From Asterias amurensis (lineage: Eukaryota > Echinodermata > Asteroidea > Forcipulatida > Asteriidae): a stretch of 64,000 nucleotides of DNA. Shown piece after piece: positions 1-13,040 of this stretch. The translations under genes and the position numbers were made by a program. Location of the stretch: assembly GCF_032118995.1 (NCBI RefSeq), contig NC_092653.1, positions 25,005,202 to 25,069,201 on the forward strand, read 5' to 3'. Position 1 is the first letter of the stretch; each line of letters begins with the position of its first letter. The notes under the pieces are model-generated. The model was not told the DNA's origin. It ran no database searches and saw only the letters and a program-made list of their open reading frames with translations.

Positions 1-76
1 TTAATCCCAAGTTAAGACGAGTGACTCGTCCTAACTCGAGATAAGACGAGTCCTCACTCTTTGTGAAATCGACGGC
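1..76. repeat. Fragment of palindromic element (family E)
   Basis: Right-hand part of a palindromic element built from alternating GACGAGT/ACTCGTC-like words, ending in TTTGTGAAATCGACGGC. The same ending, inverted, opens the copy at 3444. The left part is cut by the window edge. Confidence 0.5.
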
Positions 77-290
77 TGGACACTATTGGTTATTACTCAA
101 AAAAATTTTTAGCATAAAAACTGACTTGGTAAAGAGCAATAGTTTTAAACATTTTGAGATACGGCTCCCTCATGCAAAGTTTCTAATCCTACATGTACTT
201 TCCCTTTATATGGTAGATGACTTACAATATAAAAGTTCAACATTTTCCCACAGTTTTGAATTGGCAGATCCTACCTCCCATGTAAACTAA
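77..290. repeat. Truncated family-A MITE
   Basis: Starts with TGGACACTATTGGTTATTAC and continues with the words AGCATAAAAACTGACTTGGT and CGGCTCCCTCATG, shared with the full copies at 5014, 8358, 31817 and 49383. The far terminus is missing. It directly abuts the family-E fragment to its left. Confidence 0.5.
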
Positions 291-499
291 CCTTTTTGTG
301 GTCTATTTCTGTGGGTATATGTTACCAGTCAGGGGGGCCATTTGTTACCCAGTAAGGCTGCACCCCAAGAAACAAAGTACACCCTGTCGTCATTTTGGAG
401 TTCTCTTTCATGGGTTGTTGAGTGAAAATATCAAGGTGTCTTTAGGGAGTACAGGAACACATTTTGTGACTATTTTATATGAGATATCATCTTAGGTCA

Positions 500-637
500 C
501 CAGGGGTGGATTTCACAAAGAGTTAGGACTAGTCTTATCTTGAGTTAGGACGAGTTACTAGTCCTAGCTTAGGACTAGCTGTACGTTTTTGATATCTCTT
601 CGGACTAGTCCTAACTCTTTGTGAAATCCACCCCTGG
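500..637. mobile_element. Palindromic MITE-like element (family E)
   Basis: Near-perfect inverted repeat. It opens with CCAGGGGTGGATTTCACAAA and closes with its reverse complement, with GGACTAGT/ACTAGTCC words between. A second copy lies at 45001-45179 and diverged relatives at 1-76 and 3444-3616. No coding capacity. Confidence 0.7.
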
Positions 638-719
638 CCCAACAGCCATCTCAAGGTGAAGTCTACACTTATCTGATTTAGGCTGATGGACCAAATAAAC
701 TGCCACAAGGGGCACAGTG

Positions 720-960
720 TCACATACCCCTGGGGCTGAAAATGGTTACCCCCCTTTAACTTTCCATAAGAATGAAGTTTAAACAGTATAAATTTATATA
801 TATTATATTTTTTTAAATGTAAATCGCCAGTACAATCAACTATTTTTCCAGGGGATGTTGTGACCTACTCCTATGGCTGAAACAGGGTTATCCCCTTTAC
901 AGTCCATATGGACATAGGCTAGGTATCATTCACCAGAAGCCTGGCTGGTAGAGCAGAAAG
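720..960 (+). repeat. Dispersed repeat, copy 1 of 3
   Basis: Contains the word series CCTATGGCTGAAACAGGGTT, CAGTCCATATGGA and GCCTGGCTGGTAGAGCAGAA. Related series occur at 44845-44950 and 45880-46020. It is probably a non-autonomous retroelement or SINE body; the family is not identified. Confidence 0.4.
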
Positions 961-2060
961 CTTTAGGCCTACCTCCCAAATTTGTTTCTATTTATCAGAA
1001 CGACTTAATTTTATGTAGAACGGCATATTTGTAAGGAGTCCCTTAAAATCCCCACAATACTAACTGGATCCAATGTTAGAACCCTGAAGGGATGAACTCT
1101 TGGATCACACCCGCTGCTCTGTCTTGTATTTCATTTATCAAGTAGAAAATACATAACTAGCTAGAAGATGCTATTTGATACAGCACGGATTTGTAAGTTA
1201 CATTAGAGTCAAAGAGGGGTTCGTTGAGTCCCGCCAGCACAGCTGTTACTGTGTTAACTTTGTGAATGCACTTTTGGAAAAAAAAAACGAAAATTGTACC
1301 TTTTCAATTTTTTTACCAGACATTAGTACATTTTTATTGGTGGGTGTATTTGTATAAATCGTAAAAGGAACATAGTGCTTATTTGTTGTATTTTATGGAG
1401 ACTAAGAACAAAACAAAAAATAAAAAATAAAGGAACTCCTAAAGATAAGGGTGCTCCACATGGAAATGTGTCTGAAAAGTCTATAGGAAACTTTCAAGTG
1501 TAGGGACAAAGGAAAGAGCAATTAAGAAAGCTCAACAAGGATGCATTTTTGAGAATGCGAGCAACCATTGGCATTTTCTGATGTTTTTAGAGCCACGGTA
1601 CGCATGGGACAAATTTAACTTTATAAGAGGGTACGCAAAGTTCTGTATAAAACCAGAAGCTACTCAAATTCGTTAGAAGTAAATTCTCTGGATCATGCAC
1701 TTTTGTAAAGAAAATGGAATCCCGTTCAAATCCATAAGTTATTTGTAGTTGGGGAACAAGTTGCCCCTTTTATTAATAGTTAAACAAGTTAAACTTTCCT
1801 TCCTTCTCAAGCCTATGGAGGAACTGACAAAAACCTACAAAATTGTCACCATTCACACAACTTGAATTACCATAGCTCGTGAGCACCGTGGATTTAACGG
1901 CTTCTTGAAACTGAATAATTGAGTAAGACAAATACTGTACGGTTCATTGCAGGTTAATGTGTGTATTACTTCCTTAAATTGACAAAGTACTTCCTTTGTG
2001 TGTGTTGCTATGGGAAGTTGCTACTCAACTTAATTTCCACTTTCTGTGGCTGTTTCCTTG
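961..2060. other. No gene seen
   Basis: A+T-rich non-coding sequence. I see no exon with conserved coding content and no clear repeat. If the smoothelin gene extends upstream, this would be intron. Confidence 0.5.
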
Positions 2061-2061
2061 T

Positions 2062-3020
2062 ACTCAAAAGAGAGATTTTCATATGGTGTTACTGCAAATC
2101 TCACCTGATTTTTCTCACACCATGCCAAATTTTAAATCCTACTTAAAACCATTTTTTGTGAAATCCATACAAATTCCACTGACGACCTTATACTAGTTCT
2201 GGCCTGAGAATGTTAATCTCTTCAGGTAGATGGTTTTGAGGCATTGCATGGTGAGGTATCAATATATACTTGGTTTGCGGTAACACCATGTGTGTATCTA
2301 TTAGGTAGAGTTTGTTCTTTAGAGAACTGTCTTTCTTTATTCTACTACCACGGAGTAGATTTATTAGATGTTCGGGAGACTAATTCTCAGGTTTGAAAAG
2401 AACTGTCCTGCTTTTTAACTACTACCCGGGCGGAAGGTAGAGAAAATTGGCTGAGACTACTACTTTAGCTTATAGGATCGTTATTAACTGCACTACCGCA
2501 GAGTCAGTTCTTGGATTGGTTCTGTTCAGGTAAATTGAGAGGGGAGGGGGGCCCTGTCCCCATTATGCACTAATTGGGTCAGGGAGCAAAGCTAATGCTA
2601 CTTGATGACCTAACCCTAACCCAAATGGAAATATATAACTTCCTTATGAATGATGCAAGGCAGTCAAAACATACTGATTGAAATATTGAATTGTCAACCA
2701 TGTGTTCTTTTTTTAGAAACAACACTACTCAAAAGATTTTCACATGGTGTTATCACAAACCTCACCTGATGATACTCACACCATGCATGCAAAGTTTCAA
2801 ATCCTACTTTCTTTTCGAAATCCACACAAACTCCACTGACAACCTGTTAGTTCTGACCAGATGATGTTAGAGATGTTCAGGTAAATTGAGAGGGGAGGGG
2901 AGGGGGGGCCATGTCCACATAATGCATTAATTGGGTCAGGGAGCAAAGGTCATGCTACTCGATGACCTAACCCTAACCTCAACCCATATAATGGAAATAT
3001 ATAACTTCCTTATGAATGAC
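2062..3020 (+). repeat. Two-part direct duplication
   Basis: The order 'AAAAGAGATTTTC-ATGGTGTTA ... CTCACACCATGC ... AAATCCTACTT' at 2066-2190 recurs at 2730-2860. The block 'GGTAAATTGAGAGGGGAGGGG ... ATTGGGTCAGGGAGCAAAG ... AACTTCCTTATGAATGA' at 2527-2660 recurs at 2878-3020. Both copies keep the same order, so this is a diverged tandem duplication of a repeat. The ACACCATG/CATGGTGTTA words link it to the hairpin element at 10476. Confidence 0.5.
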
Positions 3021-3443
3021 GCAAGTACTGCTATTATTTCATTTTTTCTGAACTTAGACATTAGTTCATGACCTCGCTGTCTTAGCATGGAGACATCTAG
3101 AGTTACATATTGACAGCTTTATTGGCATATCTTGTTAACAGGAACTAGACTTGAAAGCTGAAATGAAAATAAACACAAGAGTTCTAGCAGCTCAGTTTTG
3201 TAACGAGATTCTCATGTATTATTTTCAGAATATTTTTATAGAAGCCTTGAAGTGAAACAAGAAATGCTTGGTGTGTTGTTTGGTATATTTGAATGTAGTT
3301 CTTTATTTGTTTTAAGAATAATGGTTAATGTCTTGACGTTCCGGACCTAGCAGAGACTTTTTAGAAGACTAAATGAACACACATAAACATGTAGACTAGT
3401 TTAACATCAGAAGTAAAGTGGAAATAAGTAAAAAAAAACGAGC
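3021..3443. other. No gene seen
   Basis: A+T-rich sequence with no recognisable exon, RNA gene or repeat. Confidence 0.5.
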
Positions 3444-3616
3444 AGCCGTCGATTTCACCAAACTCTTCCTAACTTAGGATTAATCTTTAGGACTTAGGAT
3501 GAGTTAAGTTCCGTTTCCATAGACGTTAGGGCGCGTTGAACCCATCCTAAGTTAGGACGGGTTACTCGTCCTATCTCGAGAGAGGATTAATCCTAGCGTT
3601 TCGTGAAATTGGCTGC
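3444..3616. mobile_element. Palindromic MITE-like element (family E, diverged)
   Basis: Inverted termini GCCGTCGATTTCAC and GTGAAATTGGCTGC enclose alternating TCCTAACTTAGGA-type words, as in the copies at 500 and 45001. Confidence 0.55.
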
Positions 3617-4649
3617 AATGGATGAGCAATGAAGGAGACAAGGGGGCTGTAGAGGGAAGGGCCTGATTTTATACAGTTTGGAAAGAGGGGGAAAACAAAC
3701 TATTTGTAGTGATACGAGTGGAAACACCACAAATAAACAAAAAGTATGTACACAAAATATGTACACAAACGCGACCAAAGTACAAACAAGATCACCTTGA
3801 ATAAGTCTTCTAGACTAACTCCCCATTTACAACCCATCAGGAAAGTAGAGAGAAATGTTTGGTATTCGGGGACAGCCCTTGGACATTCTCTGTGAATCTT
3901 CCTCCATTGCTAGTCTGTGGCATCTTTGGAATGTGCTTTGCCTTTCACCCAGATGCTCTAGATCCACCAAGTGAATCTGGCGTTTGACATTTACTCAGAG
4001 CTGGGTACCCTGGCTGGACATTTTAAAGTCTGTTAATTTTTTACTGCTCAAGATCAAGTCATTGGTTGTACTTACATGTACAGTAATTATGTGGATTTGT
4101 TTGGTCTGTTTTTCATTGGTCTGCTAAATTGTTCAGGGAAGTTCATAGAAATTACTTGAGAATCCTTTTAGAAGGAAAGGGAAGTTATATGGTTGGTAAT
4201 CACTGTTAAAATTAATGGAAACAAAATCTTTTGGTTAGAAGCCTACAACAGCTTTTGATAGTGTTAAGCATTTTGAGAACTATTTCAAGTCTTTTTTTTT
4301 TAGGTAAAAATATATCAGTTTTCATGCCCCCCTATTTTGATTTGCCCCCCTAACACAGACTGTATATTTTTATTAGGGATTTTTCCTGCTGCATGAACAT
4401 ATTTGCTCTGGATTCTCAGCGATATATGTCAGAAATGTGACCACCTTTTGGAATGAAATTTTCAGATGTTAGTTTTATTGTGTACATCTGCATTTATAAA
4501 GGATTAAAACAATCAAATTTTTCCAAAAACCAAGGTACACTTTGCCTTTAATAAATGTTAACTTACTACACTAAGTGTGGAACAGTTGTTAAAACCTGAA
4601 ACCATTTTAGAACAACAGTGTAAGACTAAAGAAATTGATCCCTACCGCA
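3617..4649. other. No gene seen
   Basis: Non-coding. The segment around 4480-4560 ends CCAAGGTACACTTTGCCTTTAA, which looks like one terminus of another TTAA-type MITE, but no matching left end was found. Confidence 0.4.
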
Positions 4650-4729
4650 ACATTGACTGCCAAATATTGACTGTCAAATATTGACTGCCAAGTATTGACT
4701 GCCAAATATTGACTGCCAAATATTGACTG
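4650..4729 (+). repeat. 14-bp minisatellite
   Basis: About five and a half tandem copies of TATTGACTGCCAAA with one-base variants (TGTCAAA, GCCAAG). Non-coding, upstream of the first visible smoothelin exon. Confidence 0.85.
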
Positions 4730-5013
4730 GAGTTATATCTGGATATAGAGGTAAACATCATGAATGAATCAACGCTGACGATTCCATGTCATGTTCTCTG
4801 ACTGTCCAACAATCTTAAGAATTCCCTTGACTAAATTACATGCTGTAAATGGTTCATGTACCTATGGTCTGGTCCAACTGTGAGCACTAGGATCCGAAGT
4901 GTGGTGGAGCATTCCTTCATCGGCATGGTACCTGGTAGAGTTTGCGACTGGAGTAGCTGACTTTGACTTGAGTCTCACTGTAATCCTTTAATTTAAGACT
5001 TGACTGCACTAAC

Positions 5014-5384
5014 TTAAAGGCAGTGGACACTATTGGTAATTACTCAAAATAATTATTAGCATAAAACCTTTCTTGGTGACGAGTAATGGGGAGAGGTTGA
5101 TGGTATAAAACATTGTGAGAAACAGCTCCCTCTGAAGTGCCGTAGTTTTCGAGAAAGAAGTAATTCTCCACGAATTTGATTTAGAACTTGAGGTCACAAA
5201 ATCAACCATCTAAACGCACAGAACTTCGTGTGACAAGGGTTTTTTTTCTTTCATTATTATCTCGCAAGTTCGATGACCGATTGAGCTCAAATTTTCACAG
5301 GTTTGTTATTTTATGCATATGTTGAGATACACCAACTGTGAAGGCTAGTCTTTGACAATTACCAATAGTGTCCACTGGCTTTAA
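5014..5384. mobile_element. Family-A MITE with TTAA flanks
   Basis: TTAA at both ends. Termini AGGCAGTGGACACTATTGG and CCAATAGTGTCCACTGGCT are inverted repeats, and no protein is encoded. TTAA target duplication is characteristic of the piggyBac superfamily; the assignment is inferred from the target site alone. Other copies: 8358-8690, 11702-12042, 31817-32202, 49383-49774, with fragments at 77, 34967 and 38757. Confidence 0.8.
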
Positions 5385-5656
5385 GACTTTACCCCTGGAC
5401 TTGAGACTTATACCATGAAGAACTTGCTGTGAGAAGCTTTTATACCTCATACTTACTGTGAAGGACTTTTAGTTTTAGACTTGAGTGGAGACTTACTTAT
5501 TCATTTCCAGAATAATATAATATAACTCATCAAATTTTGTATGATGCTATACATTTGTGAGAAATTCTGCTTCATTTATCTCTGATTTAGGGTTTTAAAA
5601 TTACTGGTTGATTTTGTTCTTTAATCATTTGCATTTGTTTGTTTTTAAATTAACAG

Positions 5657-5986
5657 CCATCGTCAAAATCTCAGCTTGGCAGCGGAACCCAATCCACTCG
5701 CATCGAGTCAAAGTTTGGTGAGTCCAAATTTGGCGGGTCAAAGTTTGGTGACTCAAAGTTTGGAGGCTCAAAGTTTGGCGACTCGAAGTTCGGAAGTTCA
5801 AAGTTCGGAGAGTCAAAGGTCACTGAGTCAAAGTTCGGAGGGCGCTCAGACCTCAAGTCATCAACTGATCAGCTGAAAAAGAAATCTGCATTTGAGTCGA
5901 GATTCGAGAGTAAGGAGAAATCGTTTGGGGACAAGATGCCGCCAGTTATGGATGATATAGAGGATGAGGATGCTCTGGAAAAGATG
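5657..5986 (+). CDS. SMTN: Smoothelin-like exon 1 of window (SKFG repeat)
   Basis: Acceptor TTAACAG before 5657, donor GTAAGT at 5987, phase 0 at both ends, 110 codons. It encodes a polar leader, nine 15-bp SKFG-like units, then a charged segment ending DDIEDEDALEKM. The IEDE..L.KM ending matches the vertebrate smoothelin motif that precedes the conserved FEERK block. Confidence 0.85.
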
Positions 5987-8900
5987 GTAAGTCCCTGCTT
6001 AGTACATTTAAGTTGCTAAGCAGAAATTAGTGTGGGACACATTATTTCATAGAGCAATAACAAACAAGATACCACACATATATTGGCTGGTAAACTACTA
6101 GCCACAAGAACCACAACTGCTAATAATAATACACATCTCTAATGTAGCACTTTGACGGGCTCTCAAAGCACTCATTATTTTTACAACAATTAATATCATA
6201 AACAACGTGGTCCTTATATTCCTACAAGTGAAATTTTTCGTGCAAGTCATAAGTCAAATTAAGTGGCAACTTGATTGGATATCATACAAAGTCAGGAATT
6301 AACTAAAAAAAAACTTTAAAAATGAACTTTGACATTGTCAAACGTTTTGGGATTTTAACAAAAATTGCAGTTGAAAGGTATCGAACACAGTTGTATTTTA
6401 CACCATTTTATGGTAAGGTTAGAGACTTGTAATTTCTTCTCATTCATCTATTTGGAAAATGAGTGGATCAAACTGAATGTGACCTTCTGAACCTTTAAAT
6501 CTAGTCATTGAAGCACTTGAAATTCCTAGTTCAATATCTCCCTACTTTTATTACATTTGTAGAGAAAGTCTGGTTTGTGTTGAAATGTAATGGAGGGCAT
6601 TACCCCCTCCTTACAGCCTTGACCAGTCGTAAGAAATATGGCTTGTATGGTTGATGTAAGTGAATGTCATGAACTCTAGATTACATGTATCGCTCTCAGA
6701 ATTTGAAATTAGTTTTTGATTAAGATAAGTATGTTGTATTAAACGAAGCCGGCCTGGTAGGACACCGACAATTGCTCTCCTCGTGATCACCCTACCCCCT
6801 TTAAAAAGAGGTAGAAAAGATTGGAGAATTTGAGCAACAATTAGTATTGTTGTATTAAACGAAGCCGGCCTGGCAGGATACTGACAATTGCTATCCTTGT
6901 GATCACCCTTCCCCCCCCCCTTCAAAAAGAGGTAGAAAAGATTGGAGAATTTTAGCGACTCCAGTGTTGCCAGTAGGGATTGGAATTTAGTCAGTAATTG
7001 CTCGCGTGTGACAGGTGATGCTGTAGAAACCAAGAGTGACGTGGTTTGTCACTTGGAAGTTAGATTTGTACAATGGTCGCATAAAAAGTCTGTTAACACT
7101 GGGGTTTTCTAAAGCTCAGTTGCTAGAGCTTGTGGCAGTAGATTCTGTGCCCCTGGTGATTCTGTCTGTTCATTGAACTGTGTGCAAACTTCTTCTAATA
7201 ACGCCCTCTTTTGAAGTGTCCTCTTTTATCCCATAAGAAGCTTATAAAACACAGTGTTTTTGTTTTACCTCAGTTGCTAGAGTGTCTGTTTGGCAGGAGA
7301 TTCTGTGCCCCTTATGATTCTGTCCACCAGTATGGTCAACTGTGTGCAAACTTCTTCTAATAACGCCCTCTTTTGAAGCGTCCTCCTTTATCCCATACGA
7401 AGCTTATAAAACACAGTGTTTTTGTTTTACCTCAGTTGCTAGAATGTCTGTTTGGCAGGAGATTCTGTGCCCCAGGTGATTCTGCCCCCCCCCCCCTGTC
7501 CCCTGATATGGTCAACTGTGTGCAAACTTCCTCTGATAGCACCCTCTTTTGAATCTTTAAAAATTAGCGTTGACTAGTGTAAATTTGAGCCTTTCCTTTT
7601 CCTGATAAAAACTCTTTGAGCCACCACTGATTTGGTCTGATTTTGATCTTGTGCCTTCCATCAGAATAAAGCTGTGTCAAATCTAAATTTTGTTGGAGAC
7701 ACGCAATCATTCAAGGGCATATTTTGACATCTCCAGCTATAATCGTTTCTACAGACGCGTGTCATCATCAGTTAGTGACACATTCAATCATCGTATGGCA
7801 TTTTTTTTGTATGTGCAAATTGATGTCCAGTTAAATGAAGGCTTGGGAATGTTGACAACATCCTGTCAACGAGATAGTTTTGTACGCCACATTTGATTGC
7901 AATCCAGAAATCAACGCATAATCAGTGAAGCTGACATGCTGCCTGCTTTGACAATTTGACTTTGGATTGGGGCCAATTACACAAAGCCTGTCAGTTAATA
8001 CATATACTTATGGAGCTTCCCTTAAAACACTTTTTATTCATCAAGAATGCTTACCATAAGTAGACAATATTCTTGCTTACTTGCCAGTGCTTCTTGTTAA
8101 AGATGCAACTCAACTGTATAATTGTTATAATATTTTTTATATATTACATTTTGCTTGAGGAAATGTTTGTTATGTAAGCACAAAAATTTGTTTACGGTAG
8201 TAGTATCTTGCTCATATGAAATTTGTCCACACGAAGAGGTTAAAACAAGTAACAAATACATTAAATATTATTGTTAGTTATTATTATTGTAAGTTACAAC
8301 CTGTAACAATAAATCTTTGGTAGGAGGGTGGTATCAGAAATTGGTAAAAGGTTCCCTTTAAAGGCAGTGGACACTATTGGTAATTGTTAAAGACCAGTCT
8401 TCTAACTTGGTGTATCTCAACATATGCATACAATAACAAACCTGTGAAAACTTGAGCTTGATTGGTAGTCGGAGTTGCGAGATAACTGTGAAAGAAAAAA
8501 CACTCTAAATCCGAGGTCTCGAAATCCAATTCGTGGAAAATTTTGTCTTTCTCAAAAACTACGTCACTTCAGAGGGAGCCGTTTCGCACAATGTTTTACA
8601 CTATCAACCTCTCCCCATTACTCGTTACCAAGTGAGGTTTTATGCTGATAATTATTTTGAGTAACTACCAATAGTGTCCACTGCCTTTAAAATATTGTTC
8701 TATTCTCTCCTTTGATTTAGTTGGAGGCGGCTTCTGAATTTGAAGAGAGGAAGAAGATCCGGGCCAGGCTCAGGGAAGTTCGCAAGAAGAAACGAGGTAC
8801 GTCAAATTGTGGATTGGTATCTATACCCATACATGTGCCTGTTGTTGGTATGGTCTGGTATGTCTTACAGTGAGTCACTTGGGAGATATTTAGACTGACT

Positions 8901-11900
8901 GCCAGGCTAGCTTCACCGTTAGTCTATAGATTGGTTACACTTATGTGCCATCTGTTCCTACCGTCATGCTGTTGCTGTCTTTGGTGCTTTTTATTCCCGT
9001 CGTACATGAAAGACAGGATTGATAATCAAAATAAGGTTAATTAGTTTCATTTTGGAAGTTAAGTTATGAGATCCACCAGCAGAGTTCCAATCCTGCTGGC
9101 AAATATTTCCATGTAAAATGTTTTCAAAGTCAAGGAAATTGTTTTTGAAGACTTTGTAGAGTGTCATGGCCGAGTGGTTAAGAGCATCGAATTCAAGTTC
9201 TGGTGCTGATTCACCGGAGTGTGGGTTCATATCCCGGTCGTGACACTTGTGTCCTTGAGCAAGATACTTTACTATAAATGCTTCTCTTCACCCAGGGGTA
9301 TAAATGGGTACCTGCGAGGGTAGAGGTTGTTATTGTGTATGAAAAAGCCACAAGCGCCTTACAGGCAGCTCAGGGTTGTATACTCCCAAGGGAGCTGAGA
9401 AACATTACAGGGATGTTATTGGCCCTATGACCAGGGCACTAATGTAAAGAGCATTGATACGGTTATTGTGAAATGCGCTTTACAAGAATTTGTTATTTTC
9501 AGAATTTGGTATTATTATTTTCAAATCACAGCAGGCCTTGAACTTCCCTCTTGCGAAGGGGCACAGCAATTTCCCTCTGGAAAGGAGCACCTCTATGATG
9601 AAAATGGAATTTTGTATAGGAACTTTGCAAAGGGGCACCACAGCAGTGCCGTGGGTTACTACATCAAGGCCCAGTACAGGGCTTATCACAAATAATAATA
9701 ATAAATAACAAAACGGACATTTATATTGCGCAGTTACCTATATAAATAATATGCTCTACTGCGCATTATACAAGGTATACAAAAAATGCAGAGAAAAAAT
9801 GGAAAAAACAAATACACAAACGGAGCAAGAATGAATTAAATGGGTGAAGTAAACAAATGGGTTTCTAACTTAGATTTAAATAAATTAAGTGAAGAAGACT
9901 GTCTAATGCAAGGTGGGAGATTGTTCCACAGACAAATACATACACTTGCCCAATTTCATGGGTCTTTTTCACTGTAAGCGTATATTGCCAACTTTGAACA
10001 AGGGCCCAACAAGATATGGCTGAGATTGTAGGTAGGGACAGTGTGAAAGTGGTAACCAAGGGGTAAAAAACTCAGGGGCCTCAACCCCAGGGCTGTATTC
10101 CCTGGGGATAAGAGATACAGTGTGAACAGGGCTCATCTGTACCCTATCTCCAACAGAGGAACAAGACAAGAAGATCGCCATACAGCAGAAGGCCATCCAA
10201 GATGACATTGTAAATGAACGATCTGAAGCCAAGGCCCAACGTCTCAAGGCTTTCGACAAGTACCCACCGCTCAAGCCCAAGGACTCCACAACGGTGGCTC
10301 TCAACAATAACACACAGTTCAGCAATAAGAACACAACAGTCGAGGACACAGATGGCAAGACGAAAACAAAGATGACCACGTCGGTTACTGAGGGTCCTGG
10401 ATCCAAGTCAGTCACGACGACGATGCAAAGCAAAACAGAAGGTTCATAGATTTATTTTCATACTTTAATATCACAATATGGAAAGGTTTGCAGTAACACC
10501 ATGTAATGACTATCTCTAAATGAGTTGGGGTGGTTCTGAAAAGAACAGTTGGTTTCTGGAGTTGACACCAACAGTTCTTTTCAGAACCACCCCAACTCAT
10601 TTAGAGATAGTCATTACATGGTGTTACCGCAAACCTTTCCATATGGTATTTCCACCATTCAAAATTTCAAATCCTACTTAAATATCACAAAACCGACTTC
10701 TATGTGCTAAGTAGCTCCAGAATGAAAATTTGATCAATTTTGTTCCCCCTCCTTATTTTATTTTATTTATTTTTGTTTTCCCCTTTTAACTTTAGATTGC
10801 CTGCTTAGGTTTCTTCCCTCATTTAGCATTGTGGTTTTGCCTGAATCTGGTCTAGTCATCCTCCCAACCACCCTGTTTTCATTCTGAGAAACTTTATAGT
10901 TGTAGTTACTCTATAAAAAATGTGCTCATGGGATTGGCTTTGTCAACATCCAGGGCCCAATTTCATAGAGCTGCTAAGCACAAAAATGTGCTTAGCATGA
11001 AATTTTGGCCTTGTTAAAAACAGGAATACCAACAAAATGTTCACATGATTTTCAGGATTATAAGCAAGCAACAGCTGGATACCAGTAACAAGCAAAACGC
11101 AACAAATGGAAATTCGGTTTCTAGTCCTGTTTTTATCAAGGAAGAAATTTCATGCTAAGCAAATTTTTGTGCTTAGCAGCTCTATGAAATTGGGCCCTGA
11201 TTGGCAATGCCTGCTGACTTTGTGTAGAGATATTTTTTTACTCTTTTGTACCAATGCAAAACCTTCCCCGAATCATGTGACACAGTGATAGACTCTAGTC
11301 TGAGGACATCAAATTTAAGTGGTGAATTGTGACTAAGCAAGTCTTTGTACCAGACTTTGTTAACTCGCAAATGGCATTCAATACAGAATATTAAGGGAAA
11401 TATATCTAAATTTTGATCTTGAAAGTACTTGCTAAGATTTTGTTCACTCATTTTGGAATCTCAATTACTTTTCCCTAACCCTGCCTAAGTTATTCTGCAT
11501 GCTTAGACATTGTTTTCAGTGTGTTTTGTGTGTATTTTTTTTTGTCAATTTGTTTTCTGTAGATAAGGATTCAAAGTCAGAACATTTCAGACAAGAAAGT
11601 AGATCAGTCAAGACCAGTGGTGAGTGTGTAAAAATAAGACAAGAAATGTAATTAATTTAACTTTTCCAAAAAAAGAAATATACCGTTACAGAAAAAATGC
11701 ATTAAAGACACTCGACACCTTTAGTAATTGTCAAAGACCAGTCGTCTCAAATTTTAACTCAATTGGTCGTCGAAGTTGCAAGAGAATAATGGAAGAAAAA
11801 ACACCCTTTTTGCACAAGTTTGTGCTTTTAGGTGCCTACTTTGAGACCTCAGCTAAGGTCTTGAAATCAATTCAAATATTAAAGTGAGAAATTACTTCTT

Positions 11901-13004
11901 TCTCAAAAACTACGTTTCTTCAGAGGGAGCCGTTTCTCACAATGTTTTATACTATCAACAGCTCTCCATTGCTCGTCACCAAGTAAGTTTTTATGCTAAC
12001 AATTGTTTTTGAGTACTTACCATTAGTATCTAGTGCATTTAAAGAAAGTGGCTAAAATGAAACATCCATTTCATCTGGCATCTCACAACTGTTATCTCCA
12101 TGTAATTCAGTTTTTAAACAGTGGACTTTATTTATTGGAGCATGCACAAACCAGTAAGGCTGCTGACTGCCCTTGGCAGATTAACTGCTCATCCATTAAA
12201 CTTAATGACACAAGACATTAATTGTTAACATACCCACTCTCTGAAAAGGATATACACTGTCTGTTAACGTGGCAAAACTCAAATATCCTTAAAATGAGCT
12301 TTCCGTAATGCAAAATATTTTAAATTGGTGAACTTATCAATTTATCTTGAAAATATAAGTTCAAGTACTTTAATTTTGTGTTCTACAGAAACTGGAACAA
12401 GTAGCAGTTTCTCAGCTAAGAGCTCCAGTGTCAGTTCAAGCATGTCATCGTCGAGCAGCAGCACACCAACTGGTACACCAGCAAAGAAGAGTAAGCTTGC
12501 CAAATAATTTGGTATTAATTTCAAAGCCTTTAACTATTTTGTGCATTTTTAATTTTAAAGAAATGTACTTTATGACCTGTTTATGGGTAAGAACTTTTTT
12601 TTTGCGAAGCTCTTGAAAATTGATTGATGAATATTGATTATGAATAATGATTAAAATCGAATTATTCAATAAATAAACCCCATAATGAATATTGCTTACT
12701 TATCTATTTTCAAAACTCACAACTCAAAACTCACTGTACAAGCCTAGGCTTCCTGTCTGCGACCTCCCCATACTGTTCTATACAGTTCTATAATTAGTTT
12801 TCCCTTACATTGTACATGTACAAATGGTATGGAAATAAACCTGAAACCTGAAAATTGTTTCAGTCAGTGAAATTAACTGCATAAGTTCAAGACACTCCTG
12901 AAAGCTCACCTGTTTCAGGAGGTGTATCATCAATAACGTTTCTCCTGTTTGAGCCCATACATCAGCGCCTGAAGGGCAAACTTTTATAAATTTCTTTTGA
13001 TTGG

Positions 13005-13040
<36 letters not shown>

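Larger units (their letters stand above)
5987..8720 (+). other. Intron with local tandem repeats
   Basis: Phase-0 intron. It holds a 118-bp duplication (6733-6952), a threefold 156-161-bp repeat (7115-7555), pure C runs at 6911 and 7485, and a family-A MITE (8358-8690) ending 30 bp before the acceptor. I see no extra exon; the exons on either side join to give the conserved smoothelin motif directly. Confidence 0.7.

Noticed and set aside
5625..5856. Minus-strand frames with LSLQTLSHQ or PNFESPNFE repeats
   Set aside because: Shadows of the SKFG-coding repeat. The + strand frame is the one supported by splice sites and smoothelin homology.
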